NCBI GenBank assembly: GCA_039932095.1
Contig: JBDTQR010000136.1
Span: forward strand, 1 to 12,612
DNA length: 12,612 nucleotides
Direction of reading: 5' to 3'
From: Stagnihabitans sp039932095
Lineage (GTDB): Bacteria; Pseudomonadota; Alphaproteobacteria; Rhodobacterales; Rhodobacteraceae
Within the stretch, counting starts at the first letter, position 1. Each line of letters begins with the position of its first letter. This document shows, in pieces, positions 6,730 to 10,739 of the stretch. The translations under genes were made by a program, and so were the position numbers. Under the pieces are notes generated by a model. It was given only the letters and a program-made list of their open reading frames with translations, made no database searches and was not told the origin of the DNA.

Positions 6730-8112
6730 ATGAACCTGACCGAGAGTTTGCGCAATAGATGGTTTCAGATGTCGCTGGCCCGGCAATATGCCTTGGCCAG
6801 TGGTCTGGTCATGCTGGCGGCGACGCTGGTCGTGGGCTTCTGGGTTGCGGCCCGGATCGAAGAGGCGGTGGTGCGCAACACCGCAAACGCCACCGCGCTT
6901 TATATGGAAAGCTTCATTGCGCCGCTGACCCAGGATCTGGGCCATGAGGATTTTCTGCCAGCCGAAAATGTCGCGGCTTTGGACAAGCTGCTGGTGGAGA
7001 CGCCGCTGGGTCAACGGGTGCTGTCATTCAAGATCTGGGTGCGGGGGGCGAAGGTCGTCGCCTCGTCCGATCTGGCGATCGTCGGCAACAGCTTTCCGCC
7101 GACCGAGAACCTGAAACAGGCGTGGAATGGCGTCGTGCGGGCGGACTTCAACGATCTGGGCGATATCGAGGATGAGGCAGAGGCGGCGATGGGCGTGCCC
7201 TTGCTGGAGATCTACTCGCCGATCCGTGACAGAAAGACTGGCGACATCATTGCGATTGCCGAGTTTTACGAAAATGCCACCCAGTTGAAAACCGATCTGG
7301 TCAAGGCGCGGCTGACCTCCTGGGCGGCGGTGGCGCTGGTGATGGCGGCGATCTGGGGCAGCTTGTTTGCCGTCGTGCTGCGCGGCAGCCGGACGATCGA
7401 CCGGCAGTTGGTCGACCTGTCGGACATGGCGTCACGCAATGTGTCGTTGCGGCTGAAAGTGCAGGGTGCGGCAGCGCGGTTTTCGGCGCTGAACGATCAG
7501 GCGTTGCGGCGGGTTGGTGCAGATCTGCACGATGGACCGGCGCAATTGATGGGATTTGCGGCGCTGCGGCTGGATGCCTTGCGGGCCTCGGTCAAGGGTG
7601 ACAGCGCCTTGAAGGACATGGATCAGGTCGAAGCGGCGATCAAGGAAGCAATTCAGGACATCCGCAACATCTCTCGCGGGGCGTCGCTGCCCGATATCGA
7701 GCGCAAGCCGATCCATGACGTGATACAGGGTCTGGTCGATGCCCATGCCGGACGGACGGGCAGGGAGGTGGCGCTGTCGGTCGATCTTGGCGCCCGGGAC
7801 CTGCCGCTGGCGGTGAAGATCTGTGTCGGGCGGGTGGTGCAGGAGGGGCTGACCAACGCCTGGCGTCATGCGGGCGGGGCGGGACAAGAGGTGCGGGCTG
7901 TGCGCGCCGGTGACCTGTTGACCGTCAAGGTGCGCGACACCGGGCCGGGGTTGCAGCAAGAACCGAAAGACGGCGATCTTTATGGGTTGGGACTGGCAGG
8001 CTTGGCCGGGCGGGTGGAAAGCCTTGGTGGCACTTTGGTGCTGCACAACCGACGTGACGGAGTGACGGGCACCGAATTGATGATGGCGATTGATCTGAGG
8101 GGCGTGGAATGA
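6730..8112 (+). CDS. Membrane sensor histidine kinase, NarL/UhpB class (HisKA_3)
   Basis: This 460-residue kinase has TM1 at about residues 20-41, a periplasmic sensor of about 150 residues, TM2 at about 195-217, a short linker, a HisKA_3 dimerisation helix with H267 in D-L-H-D-G-P-A-Q, and a HATPase domain. The ATP site shows the N box with N376 in E-G-L-T-N-A-W-R-H-A, D403 in V-R-D-T-G-P-G-L, and G-L-G-L-A-G-L. The sensor ends in L-L-E-I-Y-S-P-I-R-D...I-A-E-F-Y, which resembles Cache/PAS-type folds. GAGGAG at 6719-6724 selects the ATG at 6730 over one at 6679. The stop overlaps the next gene by 4 bp, so kinase and regulator are coupled. The signal is unknown. FlhS-type kinases of Rhodobacterales one-carbon regulation share this architecture, but I cannot assign orthology. 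Confidence 0.92.
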   Translation: MNLTESLRNRWFQMSLARQYALASGLVMLAATLVVGFWVAARIEEAVVRNTANATALYMESFIAPLTQDLGHEDFLPAENVAALDKLLVETPLGQRVLSFKIWVRGAKVVASSDLAIVGNSFPPTENLKQAWNGVVRADFNDLGDIEDEAEAAMGVPLLEIYSPIRDRKTGDIIAIAEFYENATQLKTDLVKARLTSWAAVALVMAAIWGSLFAVVLRGSRTIDRQLVDLSDMASRNVSLRLKVQGAAARFSALNDQALRRVGADLHDGPAQLMGFAALRLDALRASVKGDSALKDMDQVEAAIKEAIQDIRNISRGASLPDIERKPIHDVIQGLVDAHAGRTGREVALSVDLGARDLPLAVKICVGRVVQEGLTNAWRHAGGAGQEVRAVRAGDLLTVKVRDTGPGLQQEPKDGDLYGLGLAGLAGRVESLGGTLVLHNRRDGVTGTELMMAIDLRGVE

Positions 8113-8750
8113 CCATTCGTATTGTATTGGCCGATGATCACCCGATTTACCGCGACGGACTGGCGCGCAGCCTGTCGGACGCCGAGGACATCGAGATTGT
8201 CGGTCAGGCCGGTGACGGGATGCAGGCGGCAGAAGTGGTGATGCAGATGCGGCCAGACGTCGTGTTGCTGGATATTTCAATGCCCAATGGCGGCGGCATC
8301 GGTGCGTTGAGCCGGATCATGCAGATGGACGCGCCGCCAAGGGTGGCCATGCTGACCGCATCAGAGGCGGATGACGATCTGATGCAGGCGATCAAGCTGG
8401 GGGCGATGGGCTATATCCTGAAGGGGGTGGGCGCGGGGGAGTTGGTGGGTCTGGTGCGCGAACTGGCGCAGGGCCGGTCCTATGTCTCACCCGGACTGGC
8501 CAGCCGCTTGCTGGTGGCAATGCGGCGGCGGGAGCCGTCACCGGAGCCGAACCCGCTGGATGACCTGTCCAAACGCGAAGAGGATATCCTGAAACTGGTG
8601 GCACAGGGCAAGAGCAACCGCGAGGTCGGTGAGGCGCTGGATCTGCAGGAAAAGACCGTCAAACATTACATGACCTCGATTCTGCAGAAATTGCAGGTCC
8701 GCAACCGGGTTGAGGCGGCGATGCTGGCGCGGCAGCACCTGAAGGGTTGA
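8109..8750 (+). CDS. LuxR/FixJ-type response regulator, first copy
   Basis: This 213-residue regulator has an N-terminal receiver and a C-terminal LuxR-type helix-turn-helix. The receiver is complete: acidic pair D9/D10, phospho-acceptor D55 in V-L-L-D-I-S-M-P, T83 in A-M-L-T-A-S-E and K105 in Y-I-L-K-G. The HTH region starts at K-R-E-E-D-I-L-K-L-V-A-Q-G-K-S-N and continues through the recognition segment Q-E-K-T-V-K-H-Y. It overlaps the kinase by 4 bp and is certainly its partner. Its closest visible relative is the regulator at 9883-10533: over the last 61 residues I count 5 differences, while the receivers have diverged more. A palindromic operator candidate starts immediately after its stop codon, so it may control the small secreted genes that follow. 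Confidence 0.95.
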   Translation: MTIRIVLADDHPIYRDGLARSLSDAEDIEIVGQAGDGMQAAEVVMQMRPDVVLLDISMPNGGGIGALSRIMQMDAPPRVAMLTASEADDDLMQAIKLGAMGYILKGVGAGELVGLVRELAQGRSYVSPGLASRLLVAMRRREPSPEPNPLDDLSKREEDILKLVAQGKSNREVGEALDLQEKTVKHYMTSILQKLQVRNRVEAAMLARQHLKG

Positions 8751-8778
8751 TTTTCGGACCATGGTCTTAGGATAAGAC
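8751..8778 (+). promoter_or_regulatory. Palindromic operator candidate, copy 1 (GACCATGGTC)
   Basis: The perfect 10-bp palindrome GACCATGGTC occupies 8757-8766. It merges with a second dyad, GTCTTA-GGA-TAAGAC (8764-8778). The 20 bases 8751-8770 recur in inverted orientation at 9505-9524 with one mismatch. The palindrome centre is about 108 bp upstream of the first microprotein ATG and about 65 bp upstream of a TAATCT box. That is a plausible distance for a dimeric activator such as the adjacent regulators. Binding by them is inference. Confidence 0.6.
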
Positions 8779-8802
8779 GCAAATTGGGGGGCCATGGGTC
8801 CG

Positions 8803-8861
8803 TGTTGCGACGGCGGTACCGGGGGTAATCTGAACCTATCGAAACCAACCAACCCAAGGAG
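8803..8861 (+). promoter_or_regulatory. Promoter and conserved leader of microprotein gene 1
   Basis: TAATCTGA at 8826-8833 can serve as a -10 region. No good -35 is present (TTGCGA at 8805-8810 lies only 15 bp away), which suits an activated promoter. A leader GAAACCAACC at 8841-8850, rich in A and C, precedes the ribosome binding site AAGGAG at 8856-8861. The same box, leader and spacing recur before the third microprotein gene at 9578-9617. Confidence 0.5.
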
Positions 8862-8868
8862 ATCCCAA

Positions 8869-9060
8869 ATGAAAACCATCCTGCTGATCGCAACCTTCGC
8901 CACGCTTTCCATCACCGCGCCACTGCATGCCGCCTCCACCACCCCCACCCTGACGCTGGAGCAGTTGCTGGACGGCAGCTTTGACCGCCGCGGCCGTCAT
9001 GGCGGCTGCGACACCGCGCGCGACCGTCGCGAGCATCCGGAGCGGTGCACCCCGGTCTGA
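8869..9060 (+). CDS. Secreted cysteine-containing microprotein 1
   Basis: This is a 63-residue protein that I do not recognise. The first 21 residues are a clear signal peptide: M-K-T, then a hydrophobic stretch, ending A-P-L-H-A before A-S, so it should be exported to the periplasm or beyond. The mature part of about 42 residues has an acidic/hydrophobic stretch T-L-T-L-E-Q-L-L-D, a basic D-R-R-G-R-H-G-G, and C-D-T-A-R-D ending in P-E-R-C-T-P-V. The two cysteines have 12 residues between them and could form a disulfide. AAGGAG at 8856-8861 with a 7-nt spacer supports the ATG. Two more genes with the same C-terminal pattern follow at 9256 and 9624, which argues strongly that all three are real. 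Function unknown: a signal peptide ligand, metal binder or kinase accessory protein are all possible. Confidence 0.82.
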   Translation: MKTILLIATFATLSITAPLHAASTTPTLTLEQLLDGSFDRRGRHGGCDTARDRREHPERCTPV

Positions 9061-9083
9061 ATTCAGACCGTTCCCGTAGGGAA
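9053..9083 (+). other. Two abutting hairpins over the stop codon of microprotein gene 1
   Basis: CGGTCTGAATTCAGACCG (9053-9070) is a perfect 18-bp palindrome spanning the TGA stop; as RNA it folds into a 7-bp stem with an AATT loop. It is followed without a gap by TTCCC-GTA-GGGAA (9071-9083), a 5-bp stem with a 3-nt loop. One base later the terminator stem begins. The mRNA 3' end would thus carry three consecutive hairpins. Confidence 0.7.
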
Positions 9084-9084
9084 A

Positions 9085-9106
9085 GGCGGGCCGTTGGCCC
9101 GTCTTT
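9085..9106 (+). terminator. Intrinsic terminator of microprotein gene 1
   Basis: GGCGGGCC (9085-9092) pairs with GGCCCGTC (9096-9103), 8 bp with one G-U pair, around a GTT loop, followed by TTTCT. Nearly the same sequence follows the second microprotein gene, so the terminator was duplicated with the gene. Confidence 0.8.
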
Positions 9107-9132
9107 CTGTCGGGACCGCCGTGACCAAGTCA

Positions 9133-9178
9133 GGCCAAGGCTCAGCAAATTGGCCAAGGCTCAGCAAATTGCCCAAGG
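9133..9178. repeat. 19-bp tandem direct repeat, about 2.4 copies
   Basis: The unit GGCCAAGGCTCAGCAAATT occurs exactly at 9133-9151 and again at 9152-9170, then a partial third copy GCCCAAGG at 9171-9178 (7 of 8 bases). It lies between the terminator of microprotein gene 1 and the start of gene 2. It could be a multi-site protein-binding array or a replication-slippage duplication. No similar unit is seen elsewhere in the window. Confidence 0.9.
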
Positions 9179-9201
9179 TACAACGAACCCGGTCGGCAGG
9201 T

Positions 9202-9233
9202 CGATGGTCCTGGCCCCGGTGAACTGACCATCG
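9202..9233. repeat. Inverted repeat CGATGGTC-N16-GACCATCG before microprotein gene 2
   Basis: Two perfect 8-bp arms, 9202-9209 and 9226-9233, are separated by 16 bp. The arms contain ATGGTC and GACCAT, the two halves of the GACCATGGTC palindrome found before genes 1 and 3, but spread apart and facing the other way. The right arm ends 22 bp before the ATG at 9256, so it could also form an RNA hairpin next to the ribosome binding site. Confidence 0.6.
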
Positions 9234-9255
9234 CATCACCCTGTCGGAGATTGAT

Positions 9256-9432
9256 ATGAAAGCCCTGATCCTGATTGCCTTTGCCACTTCCATGACCTCG
9301 CCGCTTGCTGCGGCAACGCTGCCCGGATGGCTGGCGGTCACCGGTCAGGTCGATAACGGCGTTGAGCGTCGCAGCCATCACTGCGACACACCCGAACAAA
9401 TCGCCACCAACTTGATCTGCCACCGACCGTGA
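9256..9432 (+). CDS. Secreted cysteine-containing microprotein 2 (diverged paralogue)
   Basis: This 58-residue ORF begins M-K-A-L-I-L-I-A-F-A-T-S and has a signal peptide ending near P-L-A-A-A at residues 16-20. The mature part lacks the L-T-L-E-Q-L stretch of the other two copies but keeps the diagnostic end: V-E-R-R-S-H-H-C-D-T-P-E-Q-I-A-T-N-L-I-C-H-R-P (residues 36-58). There are 11 residues between the cysteines, as in copy 3, and the I-A-T following C-D-T is also shared with copy 3. GGAG at 9246-9249 lies 6 nt before the ATG. The gene has its own terminator, nearly identical to that of copy 1, but its upstream region carries tandem repeats instead of the shared operator and promoter. It is the most diverged member and might be under different control. 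Function unknown. Confidence 0.72.
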   Translation: MKALILIAFATSMTSPLAAATLPGWLAVTGQVDNGVERRSHHCDTPEQIATNLICHRP

Positions 9433-9438
9433 TTCAAA

Positions 9439-9481
9439 TCCGGATCGAGCGACCGGAAGGCGGGCCATTGGCCCGTCTTCT
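9439..9481 (+). terminator. Double-hairpin terminator of microprotein gene 2
   Basis: A first hairpin TCCGG (9439-9443) with CCGGA (9453-9457) is followed by the main stem GGCGGGCC (9459-9466) with GGCCCGTC (9470-9477) around ATT, then TTCT. The main stem matches the terminator of microprotein gene 1 apart from one loop base. Confidence 0.75.
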
Positions 9482-9504
9482 GCATTGCGGCCCGACGATC
9501 GCCG

Positions 9505-9524
9505 CTCAGACCATGGTCCGAAAA
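9505..9524 (-). promoter_or_regulatory. Palindromic operator candidate, copy 2 (GACCATGGTC, inverted flanks)
   Basis: GACCATGGTC lies at 9510-9519. On the minus strand the surrounding 20 bases match 8751-8770 at 19 positions. The palindrome centre is about 110 bp before the ATG of microprotein 3 and about 64 bp before its TAATCT box, nearly the same geometry as copy 1. The preserved distance supports a functional binding site rather than chance. Confidence 0.62.
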
Positions 9525-9543
9525 AATGCCTGTTTTCACAGGC
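9521..9543 (-). terminator. Candidate intrinsic terminator on the minus strand
   Basis: Read on the minus strand, GCCTGT-GAAA-ACAGGC is a perfect 6-bp stem with a 4-base loop, followed by ATTTTTT. That is a good intrinsic terminator for a leftward transcript. On the plus strand the same bases give a hairpin with no T tail. No convincing minus-strand gene lies to its right, so it may end an antisense or small RNA, or simply be an A-tract beside the operator. Confidence 0.45.
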
Positions 9544-9554
9544 CCTTGGGCCGA

Positions 9555-9617
9555 TGAACAGGGACCGGGAGCCGCGTTAATCTGACGTCATTGAAACCAA
9601 CCACCAACCCAATGGAG
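9555..9617 (+). promoter_or_regulatory. Promoter and conserved leader of microprotein gene 3
   Basis: TGAACA (9555-9560) and TAATCT (9578-9583) are 17 bp apart and make a fair promoter. TAATCTGA is shared with the promoter of gene 1. The leader GAAACCAACC at 9593-9602 is identical to that of gene 1, and GGAG at 9614-9617 is the ribosome binding site. Confidence 0.55.
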
Positions 9618-9623
9618 CCTACC

Positions 9624-9809
9624 ATGAAGACCCTTCTGATCGCTGTCAGCCTGCTTGGCGCCGTGACTCTTTCTGCCCCGTTGCACGCGGCGTCGCAGTC
9701 TCCGGCACTGACGCTGGAGCAGTTGATGAACGCCAGCGTTGACCGCCGTGGCCGCGGCTGCGACACCGCGCATGACATTGCGACCAAGCCGAAATGCCAG
9801 CGGGCCTGA
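9624..9809 (+). CDS. Secreted cysteine-containing microprotein 3
   Basis: This 61-residue protein is a close paralogue of microprotein 1: a signal peptide ending A-P-L-H-A (residues 18-22), the same A-S junction, then P-A-L-T-L-E-Q-L-M-N, V-D-R-R-G-R-G-C-D-T-A-H-D and a final P-K-C-Q-R-A. The two cysteines have 11 residues between them. GGAG at 9614-9617 with a 6-nt spacer picks the ATG at 9624; an in-frame ATG at 9591 would add residues that spoil the signal peptide and has no ribosome binding site. Its promoter region is a copy of that before microprotein 1, and it has its own strong terminator. The mature peptide is small, basic and probably disulfide-bonded; the R-R-G-R stretch could be a protease site. 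Function unknown. Confidence 0.8.
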   Translation: MKTLLIAVSLLGAVTLSAPLHAASQSPALTLEQLMNASVDRRGRGCDTAHDIATKPKCQRA

Positions 9810-9832
9810 TCTGGTCGCGCAAAACACGGAAC

Positions 9833-9864
9833 GGGCGGGCCTCCGGGTCCGCCCATTGGCTTTT
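9833..9864 (+). terminator. Intrinsic terminator of microprotein gene 3
   Basis: GGGCGGGCC (9833-9841) pairs with GGTCCGCCC (9846-9854), 9 bp with one G-U pair, around a TCCG loop, followed by a T-rich tail ending in TTTT at 9861-9864. The next gene starts only 19 bp after the tail, so it needs read-through or a promoter inside this short gap. Confidence 0.75.
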
Positions 9865-9882
9865 GGCAGGGCGGAAAGGCAG

Positions 9883-10533
9883 ATGATGCAGGGCGAAATC
9901 CGGGTGGTTCTGGCCGACGATCACCCGATCTACCGTCAGGGTCTGGTGCGCAGCCTGAACGATGCCGAGGGCATTGTCGTGGTGGGAGAGGCGGGCGATG
10001 GCGAGGAGGCGGTGGCTTTGACCCGCGACCTGCGGCCGGATCTGGTGTTGTTGGACCTGTCGATGCCCAAAGGCGGCGGGCTTGGGGCGTTGCAGCAGAT
10101 CCTGCTCTTGGACGCACCGCCCCCTGTTGCCATGCTGACCGCGTCGGAAGATGACGGCGATGTCATGCAGGCCGTCAATTTGGGGGCGCAGGGCTATATC
10201 CTCAAAGGGGTGGGGGCCGGGCAACTGGTCGGGCTGGTCCGCGATCTGGCGGCGGGGCGGTCCTATGTCTCGCCCGCACTGGCCGGACGGTTGCTGGTCG
10301 CACTGCGCCGCAAGACCGCCAAGCCGGAGCCGAGCCCGCTGGAGGACCTGACCAAGCGCGAGGAAGACATCCTGAAGCTGGTGGCACAGGGCAAAAGCAA
10401 CCGTGAGGTCGGCGAAGTTCTGGATCTGCAGGAAAAGACCGTCAAGCACTACATGACCTCGATCCTGCAAAAGCTGCATGTCCGCAACCGGGTCGAAGCG
10501 GCGATGCTGGCGCGTACGCATTTGCCCGGCTGA
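9883..10533 (+). CDS. LuxR/FixJ-type response regulator, second copy
   Basis: This 216-residue regulator (215 if the second of two adjacent ATGs, at 9886, is used; GAAAGG at 9874-9879 fits the second slightly better) is paralogous to the regulator at 8109-8750. Its receiver is intact: D12/D13, phospho-acceptor D58 in V-L-L-D-L-S-M-P, T86 and K108. The C-terminal 61 residues differ from the first copy at only five positions, and the DNA-recognition segment Q-E-K-T-V-K-H-Y-M-T-S is identical, so both should bind the same DNA site. No kinase gene adjoins it, so it may share the kinase at 6730-8112 or be driven by a distant one. It lies directly after the terminator of microprotein 3. A longer in-frame start at 9739 would overlap that gene and is rejected. 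Confidence 0.93.
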   Translation: MMQGEIRVVLADDHPIYRQGLVRSLNDAEGIVVVGEAGDGEEAVALTRDLRPDLVLLDLSMPKGGGLGALQQILLLDAPPPVAMLTASEDDGDVMQAVNLGAQGYILKGVGAGQLVGLVRDLAAGRSYVSPALAGRLLVALRRKTAKPEPSPLEDLTKREEDILKLVAQGKSNREVGEVLDLQEKTVKHYMTSILQKLHVRNRVEAAMLARTHLPG

Positions 10534-10542
10534 GCCGCGGAT

Positions 10543-10564
10543 CGGCAGGTTCATGCCGCCTTTT
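10543..10564 (+). terminator. Intrinsic terminator after the second response regulator
   Basis: CGGCA (10543-10547) pairs with TGCCG (10554-10558) around a 6-nt loop, followed by CC and TTTT at 10561-10564. It lies 9 bp after the stop codon. The stem is short, so strength is uncertain. Confidence 0.5.
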
Positions 10565-10673
10565 CTGCGGTTGCACTGGTCATACTTCGCGGCGAGGTGC
10601 ATCACTGTGAAATGATCGGCCAAGGCGGGAACAATAGCAGTCAAACCGTGTTAGCCCATGGCGGCACATCAAG

Positions 10674-10685
10674 CCCTCGCGAGGG
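10674..10685. promoter_or_regulatory. 12-bp palindrome upstream of the sulfatase
   Basis: CCCTCGCGAGGG is a perfect 12-bp palindrome ending 54 bp before the sulfatase ATG. It may be an operator for the sulfatase promoter. I see no clear -35 and -10 pair in the 206-bp gap 10534-10739; TAAGAT at 10713-10718 is the best -10 candidate. In GC-rich DNA such palindromes can also arise by chance. Confidence 0.35.
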
Positions 10686-10739
10686 GCCGGGGCCGCCTGC
10701 CGTCAAGAAGACTAAGATTGTGCAAAGCAGGGGGTTTGA

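Noticed and set aside
8794..8868. N-terminal extension of microprotein 1 from an ATG at 8794
   Set aside because: It would read through the promoter and leader and bury the signal peptide; AAGGAG at 8856-8861 selects 8869.
9133..9178. CRISPR-like repeats
   Set aside because: The units are directly adjacent with no spacers and there are no cas genes.
8751..9524. Mobile cassette bounded by the 20-bp inverted repeats
   Set aside because: No transposase lies inside, I see no target-site duplication, and the palindrome cores keep a fixed distance to downstream promoters, which a regulatory site explains better.
9739..9882. N-terminal extension of response regulator 2
   Set aside because: It would overlap microprotein 3 and its terminator, and the homologous first regulator starts at the equivalent of 9883-9892.
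9646..10644. 332-codon minus-strand frame over microprotein 3 and response regulator 2
   Set aside because: It lies opposite two supported genes and its composition is that of a reverse-strand shadow. I kept only the minus-strand terminator at 9521-9543 as a separate observation.
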